Positions 57,401 to 64,000 of a DNA stretch of 64,000 nt are shown here, piece by piece (the first letter of the stretch is position 1; every line of letters starts with the position of its first letter). A program made the position numbers and the translations under genes. The stretch comes from Gleimia hominis (lineage in GTDB: Bacteria; Actinomycetota; Actinomycetes; Actinomycetales; Actinomycetaceae). The notes beneath the pieces were generated by a model that was not told where the DNA came from, searched no databases, and was given only the letters and a program-made list of their open reading frames with translations. The DNA lies in NCBI RefSeq assembly GCF_002871945.2, contig NZ_CP126963.1, positions 496,001 through 560,000 of the forward strand, in the 5' to 3' direction.

Positions 57401-59306
57401 TCGAATCTTTCGGGAAGTCTTTGCGCAGTTCCTCCAGCCGCTTGAGGACATTGCCGGTGGCTAGGTCCTTCTGGTTGTTCATGTAGTACGCCTGGTTCAT
57501 CCATCCCCAAGCTTTTTGCGGCGGCATCTTCAGCAGATCGAGGCCGAACACGTTGGCTTCCGAGTAGCTTTCAGTAGCATTCACGTGGATCCCGAATGTT
57601 GCGTTCCAGTCTTTACCTTCGTTCACGAGGGTACGCAGGTCTTTCAGCCCACCAGCTTTTTCGTTGTAGTTACCCGCGTAGTCACCTTGCGCGGAGTCGT
57701 GGCCTTCCGCTTGGTAGCCCTTGAGCAGTACTTGCTGCCCGAGGTTGTCGGTTGCCAGTGCGATCCGCTTCGTGTCATCCAGGGTGCGCAGGAACGGGTG
57801 CGTTGCCTGCGACACGATATTGAACGGGATGCGCACAATCACGTTGTTCGCCACGTCTTCGGCACCTTCCACTTCGGGAACGATGTCGCGCGTGGCGATT
57901 GCCGCGTCTTGCCAGTCCACTTTCTTGTCATTGTTCTGGTCCGCAACAACTTTGACTTTCACGTACGGGTCTGCGTCCGGGCCGATTCCGTTGCCATCGT
58001 CGTAGGTTTGGATGGCTTTGGAACGCCACGTCCAGGTGGCGGGCCCTACGTGTCCGGCACGCTGGTTTTTATTGACCGTGAGGTCGTATGTGAATCGAGT
58101 GTTGTTTGACGTGTTCGCTGCCGTGTTATCACCAATCGCGTTAGTGTCGAACGCAGCGGCTAGGTCACTGTTTGCAGCAACCGCCATGTATGAGGTACCG
58201 GCTTTCGCCTTGTCTTTTGCCACGTTCAAAAGCGTGTCGCCAGAGGATTCACGGTTTACGCTCGTGTTCGCCGCCATCACTTGGGCAGCGGGGTCATCTC
58301 CGGTGACCGTCACGAGGGAAAGCCCGGGAATCGATATGTGCCCAACTTTGTGATCGGGGTCTTGAATGTTGGTGAGCTTGTAGGTGAGTGTCCCGTCTTT
58401 GACAGACATTTGCACGTCGAGGCTCACAGCGCCCAGGTCTTTGAGTTTGAGTGGGTAGGTAACTGTAGTTCCATCTTCTGAGGTACTGACGTCCCCTACC
58501 TGGACCGCGTAGTCTTTGCCGTCCACCTGGATTTTCGAAAGTGGATCACCGAGCTGTCCAATGAGTTGTTTCTCACCGATGCGGTAGTCGATGACCTGCG
58601 GGAAATCTGGGTGGGTGCGCACCGTGATGGTGTCGTCCGTAATTTCCTTCGCACCATCTGGCACGGTTACTTCTGGTGCGGGAGCCGGTTCCTCCGGCTC
58701 TTCAGCTGCTTTAACTTCGCCGGTAAAAGCGTTGAACTCCGCTAAAGAGGCCACAGTTTCCGCGCTGCTATCCCCACCCCAGCTGGACTCGTACTGCACT
58801 TTCACGCAGTTCGCCTGCACGGGATCAAAGGTGATCTCTTGGTTGTTTGTGCCCTCACCTGCATCCACCGACCCCGTTTTGACCGGATCGGTCGATTCAA
58901 ATGCGGCGGCGTTACAGTCATCTGTATCCACGGCATAAATACTGTATTCGTGCACGCGTCCGGAGCCGTTGGAGCTCTGGCGGGGGAGTAGGTCTACTCG
59001 CGCCAATGGGACGGCTTTGTCAGCTAGTTTCACCACGAACCAGTGCGGCAGTGGATCTTTCCCATCACTCCATTTTGTGTGCCAGTAGGTATCGGGATTT
59101 GAATCCAGTATCAGATCCAATGCCCCGTTGGAACCTTCGCCGGTTTTTTCGACTGACGATGCTTCGACAGCCTCCATCGCGCCCTGCTCAATTTTCGTAT
59201 ACTCCACTGTGGTTTCGGCCGCGAACGCGTGAGTGCCTGTCAATGACAGGGTAAGAGCACACGCTGCACCCGCCGCCACAGCGGTAGCCGGTAGGCGTTT
59301 TCTCAA
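54420..59306 (-). CDS. Cell-wall-anchored endo-alpha-N-acetylgalactosaminidase (GH101)
   Basis: Removes Gal-beta1,3-GalNAc from Ser/Thr of mucins. The 1628 residues run: signal peptide (to about AFAA, residue 30), an F5/8 type C/CBM32 domain (residues 36-195, DSNPDTYWHTKWSDG), a Pro-rich linker, the GH101 core (about 205-900), beta domains, a second F5/8-type domain (DGNPNTYWHTEYSPS), a Thr/Glu/Pro stalk, and the C-terminal anchor LSRTG (1595-1599), a membrane helix and RRR. By alignment to the pneumococcal enzyme, Asp643 in LYWDVYY is the nucleophile and Glu669 in KQGWRQGSEW the acid/base. TTG start with AAGGGGG. The sorting motif has Ser where Pro is usual. Confidence 0.93.
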   Translation of the reverse strand: MRKRLPATAVAAGAACALTLSLTGTHAFAAETTVEYTKIEQGAMEAVEASSVEKTGEGSNGALDLILDSNPDTYWHTKWSDGKDPLPHWFVVKLADKAVPLARVDLLPRQSSNGSGRVHEYSIYAVDTDDCNAAAFESTDPVKTGSVDAGEGTNNQEITFDPVQANCVKVQYESSWGGDSSAETVASLAEFNAFTGEVKAAEEPEEPAPAPEVTVPDGAKEITDDTITVRTHPDFPQVIDYRIGEKQLIGQLGDPLSKIQVDGKDYAVQVGDVSTSEDGTTVTYPLKLKDLGAVSLDVQMSVKDGTLTYKLTNIQDPDHKVGHISIPGLSLVTVTGDDPAAQVMAANTSVNRESSGDTLLNVAKDKAKAGTSYMAVAANSDLAAAFDTNAIGDNTAANTSNNTRFTYDLTVNKNQRAGHVGPATWTWRSKAIQTYDDGNGIGPDADPYVKVKVVADQNNDKKVDWQDAAIATRDIVPEVEGAEDVANNVIVRIPFNIVSQATHPFLRTLDDTKRIALATDNLGQQVLLKGYQAEGHDSAQGDYAGNYNEKAGGLKDLRTLVNEGKDWNATFGIHVNATESYSEANVFGLDLLKMPPQKAWGWMNQAYYMNNQKDLATGNVLKRLEELRKDFPKDSNLNWLYWDVYYPRGWEGVRFSEEIAKQGWRQGSEWSDALPNVNTWSHWANDEKYGGSTNKGINSKLFRMVYNSGRDTFNPDPMLGNPNTVEFEGWTGHVDYNAFIQNVWERNLPAKFLQRSQIMRWGDHEIQFEDGTKVTSPLDSIGGDEIPKNRKIEFDGATVYENGSYLLPWADGGKDRLYYWNDSGKASTWKLTNTWSGQSALTLYKLTDTGRQKISDVSVSNGSVSLPQTDKGAAYVLYPTSELPQKPEPNWGQGSNITDPGFFSGTPDAYDTEGNTSVETSNRNNKQAVLGADKAVISQELKVPAGTYSAWAWVEIQPGKTRPVTVSATGEGVSPIANQVGETGKAVTEINASSALNATASDEKLGKYFQRVPVRFKTDGKPFTFTIAAEAGDAKVAVDDLRIVEWQPPTDPNKTDKTIVFTDFEDVDDGYWPFVTGSSNKTGDARTQLARKHVPFSQSGWYGIIEDKDSTATEGGKYLDNVLDGEWSLMAHQENPGLILRTTQASVPLERGYKYRVSFDYQTAFDDDYTLFLGVDKPGDKGWSEYAADKWPLKMARGTGYKGVDRDPAGAGKAGKGTAQFKQEFTVDAKDPVYLGILNQGKYPQADLVIDNFRVERLETEPAINLDVKRVDSGDKQTLAFDVTTSVEAIQGALEDVKHSVKVPQGWSLKPVKDGVNAVKPGEKSVAHWELTLPRNAKADDIVFQPTWTENGEERTSERRFTIDPQHLTLLNPFKKLTVEGVSSEQKSGEPEPNGPASAAVDGNPNTYWHTEYSPSVAKYPHWITVRPAEAAQEGARCTITGFEYTTRGNAQNGRVKDFDLFISKDGKNWGDPVVSASLTDSTKPQVFEFDPVEGSYAKMVQKNALNGQDFGGAAEIRLGGNCKTDGSTTEPTEPGSTDEPTTEPTEPGGSEQPVPPVQTDEPGEGGNAQTPGGGATTPGKPGHKQPTGGKHGSLSRTGAQVAGWLTLAACAGVLGTGLVLARRRTQK

Positions 59307-59532
59307 GATGCCCCCTTCTCCCTTGAATATTGGGCTTGTATGTACTATCTGGGACTAATCGCAAAATGATCAGTTGTGAGTAGAAAGAAATCTTTCATTC
59401 ACAAACGCTCAAATACGATCACGTTCAGCATAGCTGATAATCACAGCTTACGAAACTAGTATAAGGGCCTATTTCTTTATTTGAGCGGCCCGCGTTTATC
59501 TAGCACGGAAAGAAAAAACAAATCGTCAAAAA

Positions 59533-59573
59533 TTATTGTGCCCGCAAGACAGTGGTTTCAGTCTTGCGGGCAC
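59533..59573 (-). terminator. Intrinsic terminator of the aldolase operon
   Basis: A 13-bp perfect stem GTGCCCGCAAGAC / GTCTTGCGGGCAC (59538-59550, 59561-59573), 10-base loop, followed on the minus strand by AATAATTTTTG. It ends the operon that begins at 63246 and shields the GH101 gene, which has its own AT-rich 230-base promoter region (59307-59532) with no other gene. Confidence 0.85.
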
Positions 59574-59597
59574 GGTAGCTACTGAGGGGGTGACTAG

Positions 59598-60434
59598 TTA
59601 CGCCTGGTACAGGCGTAGGAGCCGCTCCACCTCCTGTTCCACAGCCTCCGTCGCTGGGCCGTTGTACTTGCGAGGATCAACTAGCGCCGGTTTGTCCTCC
59701 AGCACGTTCCGCAGCACTTGTGTGAAAGTGACGTTCAGGTGTGTGGACACGTTGATCTTCGTCATGCCCGCGGCGATCGCTGCCTGCATTCCTGCATCCG
59801 GCACGCCGCTGGAACCATGGAGCACTAGGGGAACATCTACTTGCGATTTGATCGCGGCAATCAGGTCGTCATCTAGCACCGCGGTGCGTTCCGACATGGC
59901 GTGTGAAGACCCCACAGCTACGGCAAGTAGGTCAACGCCCGTGTCTGCAACAAACTGGGCGGCATCGTGTGGATCTGTGCGGGCACTGGGGTCGTGCACC
60001 CCATTCTTACCGCCTACCTCACCGAGCTCGGCTTCAACCCCAACGCCGTGGGCGTGCGCGTACTCAACGATTTCGCGGGTGGCCGCGCGGTTTTCCTCAT
60101 CGGGCAATTTGGAACCGTCATACATAATGGAGGTAAATCCCATATCCACTGCGGCGCGGCACAAATCCAGGTCCTCGGCGTGGTCAAGATGCACGGCTAC
60201 ATCCGCGTCAGTGCTCTTCGCCAGTTCCAGCAGCGCGGCACCAATGGGGCGCAAATGGTTGCCGTAGTACTTAATCGCGTTTTGCGATAGCTGCAGCACC
60301 ACCGGCAGGCCGGTTTGCTCCGCAGCCTGCACGAACGCGTGCGCGTGTTCTAGTAAGACGACGTTAAATGCCCCTAAACCGCGGTGTTCGCTGGCTGCGG
60401 CGCGGGCAGAATCCACGCAGTTAACTAAAGCCAT
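59598..60434 (-). CDS. Class II ketose-bisphosphate aldolase (tagatose-/fructose-1,6-bisphosphate)
   Basis: Zn-dependent aldolase that splits tagatose-1,6-bisphosphate or fructose-1,6-bisphosphate. The 278 residues have the GatY/KbaY character: GAFNVVLLEHAHAFVQAAE, zinc ligands in VHLDHAEDLD, the VEAELGEVGGKNGV loop and LHGSSGVPDAGM. Last gene of the operon; a TCGAGAGGAA leads its ATG. With the tagatose-6-phosphate-type kinase upstream the tagatose route is the better guess, but the substrate is not fixed by the sequence. Confidence 0.9.
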   Translation of the reverse strand: MALVNCVDSARAAASEHRGLGAFNVVLLEHAHAFVQAAEQTGLPVVLQLSQNAIKYYGNHLRPIGAALLELAKSTDADVAVHLDHAEDLDLCRAAVDMGFTSIMYDGSKLPDEENRAATREIVEYAHAHGVGVEAELGEVGGKNGVHDPSARTDPHDAAQFVADTGVDLLAVAVGSSHAMSERTAVLDDDLIAAIKSQVDVPLVLHGSSGVPDAGMQAAIAAGMTKINVSTHLNVTFTQVLRNVLEDKPALVDPRKYNGPATEAVEQEVERLLRLYQA

Positions 60435-60465
60435 TGTTCATTTCCTCTCGACAAAATTATTAAAC

Positions 60466-61395
60466 CTAAGCTTGTGCGCGCAGCAGGCGATCGTAAACAT
60501 CCATAACGATCTCACCGGCCACGGGAGCGGCAACCGCGGCACCAGCTAAAGCAGCGGCGTCCACGAGCCACTTTCTAAGCACCGCCCCATCTTGCGCTGC
60601 GGCTAACCCATCGCGTGCAGCGCCGCGCGCTAGAGCAGCGACCGACGCATCTCCAGCGCCAGTTGGGTTACCGGCAATAACTGCGGGTGGCGCCACGCGC
60701 ACGGGTTCACCATGATTAATCTGAGCGACGAAACCATCCTCACCGCGCGAACAAACCACGCCACCGGCACCGGCACCGAGCAGAAAGTCGATTCCTCGCT
60801 GCAGGTCGTGGCTATCCGTTAAGTCCGCTAACTCCTCGTGATTAGGCTTCAAAATATCCGCCCCAGCCTTAGCGGCTTCCAGGAGTGCTGGGCCAGACGT
60901 GTCGACGATACAGGTACCGCCCGCCTGCTTCACTGTTTTCACAATATGTGGCAGGTAGTCGCTGTTACCAGGCGGAAAGGAACCGGAAATGGCCACAACG
61001 TCCGAGTGCCCAACCGCCGATAGCGTGTGTGTTAACGAGGCGAAATCCGTTTCGGTAAGCCCCGCACCTGCCTCGTTGAGCACGGTCGCTTCGTTTTGCG
61101 CAACGATCGCAACCGAACGCCGCGTCTCGTGGTTAGTGCGTACAAACGCGGGGTGAATAAAGCAGTGGCCTTTGCATTCACCTAACAGCTGTTCGAACAG
61201 GTCGCCGGCGTGCCCGCCGATGAATCCCGTAGCAGTTGTCTGCACCCCTAAGGCCGCGAGCACGCGCGAAACGTTGAGTCCCTTCCCTCCGGGACGCACC
61301 TGCACGTCGTGCACGCGATGCACTTGTCCGGGGCGCAGTTCGCTTACCCCGTAGGTGATATCCAGTGCAGGGTTAACCGTAACTGTCCAGATCAT
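60466..61395 (-). CDS. PfkB-family phosphosugar kinase (1-phosphofructokinase / tagatose-6-phosphate kinase type)
   Basis: Phosphorylates a ketose phosphate to the bisphosphate. The 309 residues begin MIWTVTVNPALDITYGVSEL and have the family signature RPGGKGLNVSRVLAALGV and the catalytic PTGAGDASVAALARG. These match LacC/FruK proteins rather than ribokinase. ATG 61393-61395 follows a perfect AGGAGG at six bases; the longer reading frame upstream is discarded. Directly followed by the aldolase, so tagatose-6-phosphate is the likeliest substrate. Confidence 0.9.
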   Translation of the reverse strand: MIWTVTVNPALDITYGVSELRPGQVHRVHDVQVRPGGKGLNVSRVLAALGVQTTATGFIGGHAGDLFEQLLGECKGHCFIHPAFVRTNHETRRSVAIVAQNEATVLNEAGAGLTETDFASLTHTLSAVGHSDVVAISGSFPPGNSDYLPHIVKTVKQAGGTCIVDTSGPALLEAAKAGADILKPNHEELADLTDSHDLQRGIDFLLGAGAGGVVCSRGEDGFVAQINHGEPVRVAPPAVIAGNPTGAGDASVAALARGAARDGLAAAQDGAVLRKWLVDAAALAGAAVAAPVAGEIVMDVYDRLLRAQA

Positions 61396-61408
61396 TATTA
61401 CCTCCTGA

Positions 61409-62365
61409 TCACGCGTTACGAAGATCGGTATTAGCCTTGGGGCCATACGTGTCGAAAAGCAAAGCGGCCGCACCTAAAACCTGACTATCCGCACCCAGCT
61501 GCGCCAGCGCAACCGGCGGTTTCACCATGGGGTGCACCAGGTTCTCCAAACGCTTCTCAAGAGCGTGAAGCAAATCTGGACCTTCTTTCGAGAGCCCGCC
61601 GCCAATCACAATCTGGGCTGGGCCCAACGTGTAGGTGAGTGAAGCGAGGGCTTGCGCGAAACTGTCTAAACCGCTTTCCACTATCCGGCGGGCACTAGCG
61701 TGGCCCTGTTTAGCGAGCGTGAACACTTCGAACGCTCCCGCGTGCTCGTCCAACAAGCCCGGTTCCATGGTCTGCAGCCGGGTCGCGAAGGCTTTCGCGG
61801 AACACACTTGCTCCAGTTTCTTCAGTTCCGATGGGGCGTTGGGATCGGGAATTAGAGTCTGCCCAATTTCCCCGCACCACGGATGCGGCGAGTAAAGCTG
61901 CCCGGCGCGGAGATAGGCGGCGCTTATGCCCGTGCCCACCGCAATGTAGTAGCTATCTTCAGCTCCAGCGCCGTATCGGAACTCGCCGTATCCTCCGGCG
62001 CGGACATCGTGGTGTAAGAGTACGGGGGTGTCTAGCCGCTCTTGCAGTGCGCTGCGGAGCGGAAAATCGGTCCACCCCAGGTTCGCGGAAAAAACGGCCA
62101 CCCCCGTTTTTTCGTCTACAATTCCGGGGCAGGTAACGGAAACAGCGTCTGCGAGCGGTTGCTTCTGAACCGACAGGTCCGTCGTGGGCCGAGCTTGCCA
62201 CTGGGAGCGGGCTCGGCCCACGAGCTCGACGACGCTGTCGAGCACGGCTGTGCCACCGTGAGGGGAATGCACGCTCCACCGCTGGAGGACACGTCCCGTG
62301 TTCGTGGCGACCACCGCTTTGATGGTGGTACCGCCAATGTCGATGGCGAGTGCGGGGTGGGTCAT
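61409..62365 (-). CDS. ROK-family sugar kinase (possible N-acetylgalactosamine kinase)
   Basis: The 318 residues have the ATP-binding AIDIGGTTIKAVVATNTG at the N-terminus, LHHDVRAGGYGEFRYGAG with the catalytic Asp, and TLGPAQIVIGGGLSKEG. The zinc-binding CxCGxxGCxE motif of most ROK kinases is missing: the region reads WCGEIGQTLIPDPNAPSE. ATG 62363-62365 shares its bases with the stop of the upstream SIS gene (TAATG), so coupling is tight. GalNAc or another amino sugar is the expected substrate from context. Confidence 0.85.
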   Translation of the reverse strand: MTHPALAIDIGGTTIKAVVATNTGRVLQRWSVHSPHGGTAVLDSVVELVGRARSQWQARPTTDLSVQKQPLADAVSVTCPGIVDEKTGVAVFSANLGWTDFPLRSALQERLDTPVLLHHDVRAGGYGEFRYGAGAEDSYYIAVGTGISAAYLRAGQLYSPHPWCGEIGQTLIPDPNAPSELKKLEQVCSAKAFATRLQTMEPGLLDEHAGAFEVFTLAKQGHASARRIVESGLDSFAQALASLTYTLGPAQIVIGGGLSKEGPDLLHALEKRLENLVHPMVKPPVALAQLGADSQVLGAAALLFDTYGPKANTDLRNA

Positions 62366-63246
62366 TACTCGTCGTCCGAGAGGATAACCGAGCGCGTTAG
62401 GTGCCGCGGTGTGTCGGGGTTCAACCCACGGTTTTCCGCACGAGCAACTGCTACGCGCTGAGCCAAAACCAGGTGCGCCAGCGGGTTCCACTCCGAGGTA
62501 ACCATTTCGGCGCCCGTTTGCTCCACCTGCTTGTCGAGGCCAGCGGGGACCTCACCAAATACCCACACGAGGCGTCCGGGTTGGGCAATCGAGATGGGGC
62601 CGTGCCGGTATTCCATTGCGGAGTAAGCTTCGGTCCAGGACTGCGAGGCTTCGCGGCACTTCAACGCGGCTTCATTAGCGACCCCGATGGTCCAACCCAT
62701 GCCGAGGAACGTGATTTGGTCCGCTTCTACCCACCGCTGGGGGATTTCAGCTTCGAGGGCTTTGCGGCAGTCTTCTGCAGCGGCTTTAACGTCGAAATCG
62801 AGTGACGACAGGAGCCACGCCAAAGCGGTGGTGGCGAAACGGGTTTGGACAACCGATTCCTCATCTGCTTCTTCGAATACGATTTCGGAATCTACATATG
62901 GGCTAGCGGGGCCGCCTGCAACTGCGGTAATCAAAATCGCGTGGATGTCGTTTTCGTGGCAGTGCTTGGCCAGCTCAACGATCTCACTGGTGGTTCCGGA
63001 GCGAGAAAGCAAAATTAGCGCGTCGTAATCGTAGAAGTCGGGGAACTCTGTGGCCGTGTACGCGTCAGAGACTGCGTTGCAGTGTAGCTGACGGTAGCGG
63101 CAGTACGCCTGCGCCATGAACCAGGAAGTTCCGCAGCCGATTACTGCTACTTTTTTATCGTTGTCGGGGAGGGCGTCGGTGGGGCGCGTGGATAGTTTCA
63201 GCCACAAATCCGGCTGGCTCATGATCTCGTCTACAGTCAGTGACAT
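62365..63246 (-). CDS. SIS-domain sugar-phosphate isomerase/deaminase (AgaS-like role)
   Basis: The 293 residues carry two SIS domains: VIGCGTSWFMAQAYCRYRQL, ILLSRSGTTSEIVELAKHC and FLGMGWTIGVANEAALKCRE plus EAYSAMEYRHGPISIAQPG. This is the isomerase half of glucosamine-6-phosphate synthase without the glutaminase half; related proteins (AgaS) deaminate galactosamine-6-phosphate to tagatose-6-phosphate. First gene of the operon, with GAAGGAG before the ATG. Divergent from the DeoR regulator. Confidence 0.87.
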   Translation of the reverse strand: MSLTVDEIMSQPDLWLKLSTRPTDALPDNDKKVAVIGCGTSWFMAQAYCRYRQLHCNAVSDAYTATEFPDFYDYDALILLSRSGTTSEIVELAKHCHENDIHAILITAVAGGPASPYVDSEIVFEEADEESVVQTRFATTALAWLLSSLDFDVKAAAEDCRKALEAEIPQRWVEADQITFLGMGWTIGVANEAALKCREASQSWTEAYSAMEYRHGPISIAQPGRLVWVFGEVPAGLDKQVEQTGAEMVTSEWNPLAHLVLAQRVAVARAENRGLNPDTPRHLTRSVILSDDE

Positions 63247-63267
63247 GGTTACTCCTTCGTTTATTCG

Positions 63268-63418
63268 AATGATTGCGAACGATTAGTTATGATTAGTGTA
63301 ACGCAAAATCAATCACAACGTGCGTGTGAACTTGTTTTTGAAGGCGAAGATGTCAAGAGTTGTGGTTGTAGTTAGCGAAAACAATCGTAATAATGATTGC
63401 GATCAGATTGTTTGATTG
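63268..63418. promoter_or_regulatory. Divergent operator region of the SIS operon and the DeoR gene
   Basis: AATGATTGCGAAC (63268-63280) and AATGATTGCGATC (63392-63404) match at 12 of 13 positions, one near each gene. On the SIS side GATT recurs at exactly ten-base steps (63271, 63281, 63291); on the DeoR side GATTG occurs at 63395, 63406 and 63414. These are typical of cooperative DeoR-family binding along one face of the helix. Confidence 0.6.
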
Positions 63419-63434
63419 GAGAAATGGGGGCGGT

Positions 63435-64000
63435 ATGAATCAGCATGACCGTCAAATGCGCATTGTGAACCTGGTCGTTGAACGCGGTTCCGCCACGGTT
63501 GATGAACTCGTGGACGCACTGGGGGTTTCCCCCGCAACCGTGCGCCGGGACCTGCACGTACTAGATAACCAGCAGCTGTTGCAACGCGTCAGAGGAGGGG
63601 CACGAGCCGAAACCGGGGCGGAAGTGGACGTGCCGCTGCGCTACCGAGAATTGCGTGAGGGCGACGAGAAACACGCGATTGCGCGCGCGATTGCGCAAAA
63701 GCTTAAACCCGGAGAAGTGATCGCCCTCAACGGAGGGACAACGGCTGCAGCGATTGCCGCCGAGATTGGGCGAACGTTTTGCAATAACCAACGGGTCGAC
63801 GCGACCCCGCTCACCGTGGTGACTAACGCCGTGAATATTGCCAACGACCTCACCATGCGCCCTTCGATCCGCGTTGTTGTTACCGGCGGGGTGGCGCGGT
63901 CGCGCTCTTACGAGCTGATTGGGCCACTCGCCGAACACGCGCTAGCGCAATACGGGGTGGACACCCTTTACTTAGGGGTCACGGCTATCAACTTTATGGC
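63435..64000 (+). CDS. DeoR-family transcriptional regulator (3' end outside the window)
   Basis: Open from ATG 63435 to the right edge, 188 residues seen. The N-terminal winged helix reads QMRIVNLVVERGSATVDELV and VSPATVRRDLHVLDNQQLLQ, then RVRGGARAE and the sugar-phosphate sensor domain with NGGTTAAAIA, TVVTNAVNIAND and VVTGGVARSRSYELIGP. Almost certainly controls the divergent SIS-ROK-PfkB-aldolase operon, responding to a sugar phosphate such as tagatose-6-phosphate. The start lacks a strong Shine-Dalgarno (GGGGGCGGT). Confidence 0.93.
   Translation, partial: MNQHDRQMRIVNLVVERGSATVDELVDALGVSPATVRRDLHVLDNQQLLQRVRGGARAETGAEVDVPLRYRELREGDEKHAIARAIAQKLKPGEVIALNGGTTAAAIAAEIGRTFCNNQRVDATPLTVVTNAVNIANDLTMRPSIRVVVTGGVARSRSYELIGPLAEHALAQYGVDTLYLGVTAINFM

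Noticed and set aside
59382..59395. Short palindrome GAAAG-AAAT-CTTTC upstream of the GH101 gene
   Set aside because: It is short and AT-rich, in an AT-rich region; no copy was seen at the SIS/DeoR promoters.

Overview
The window is chromosomal DNA from a moderately high-GC Gram-positive actinobacterium, most likely a member of the Actinomycetaceae. Several things point there. The gene order is actinobacterial: dgt-dnaG, rimP-nusA-ylxR-infB-rbfA-truB-ribF-rpsO-pnp, ftsK-pgsA-clgR-DUF3046-dagK-recA-recX, and miaB/miaA/hflX/dinG. There is a LysX-type lysyl-tRNA synthetase fused to a lysyl-phosphatidylglycerol synthase, the infB N-terminus is Gly/Arg-rich, the recA SOS box is TCGAAC-N4-GTTCG, and many genes appear to have leaderless transcripts. 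The assignment is inferred from these features, not from a database search.

Layout. 0-2.7 kb: a minus-strand znuACB-type zinc uptake operon with a Zur-like box on the start of the binding protein gene. 2.8-6.3 kb: glyS, dusB, aroD. 6.3-8.5 kb: minus-strand nagB plus a GH13-like protein that seems to have lost its catalytic residues. 8.6-12 kb: dgt and dnaG. 12-13 kb: tRNA-Met(CAT), a small unknown gene and tRNA-Asn. 13.1-16.8 kb: a heterodimeric ABC exporter with one degenerate ATP site. 16.8-17.8 kb: an unknown lipoprotein. 17.9-28.7 kb: the transcription/translation block from rimP to pnp, interrupted between truB and ribF by a small His/Gly/Cys-rich protein with a CsoR-like operator. 28.8-37 kb: M16 peptidase, GNAT protein, RNase J, LysX, PfkB kinase. 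37-46.4 kb: ftsK, pgsA, clgR, DUF3046, lipid kinase, recA, recX, cinA, miaB. 46.5-54.2 kb: MgtC-like protein, two YbjN-like proteins, miaA, rsmC-like methyltransferase, hflX, dinG, ldh. 54.4-64 kb: a mucin-glycan region holding a 1628-residue cell-wall-anchored GH101 endo-alpha-N-acetylgalactosaminidase and a minus-strand operon (SIS isomerase/deaminase, ROK kinase, PfkB kinase, class II aldolase), with a divergent DeoR regulator that runs off the right edge.

How the genes work together. The GH101 enzyme would release Gal-beta1,3-GalNAc from mucin-type O-glycans at the cell surface. The adjacent operon fits GalN-6-P to tagatose-6-P to tagatose-1,6-bisphosphate to triose phosphates. The transporter, the Gal/GalNAc-splitting enzyme and the deacetylase are not in the window. 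At the other end the Zn importer, the Zur-like box and the His/Cys-rich peptide indicate active metal management.

The less ordinary signals are: (i) the metallothionein-like 89-residue peptide under a CsoR-like operator; (ii) degenerate 15-21 bp tandem repeats that begin at or just after the stop codons of dgt, truB, pgsA and cinA; (iii) six genes with a TANNNT box exactly six bases before the start codon; (iv) an infB leader hairpin that takes in the Shine-Dalgarno; (v) a shared 13-mer in both promoters of the SIS/DeoR divergon.
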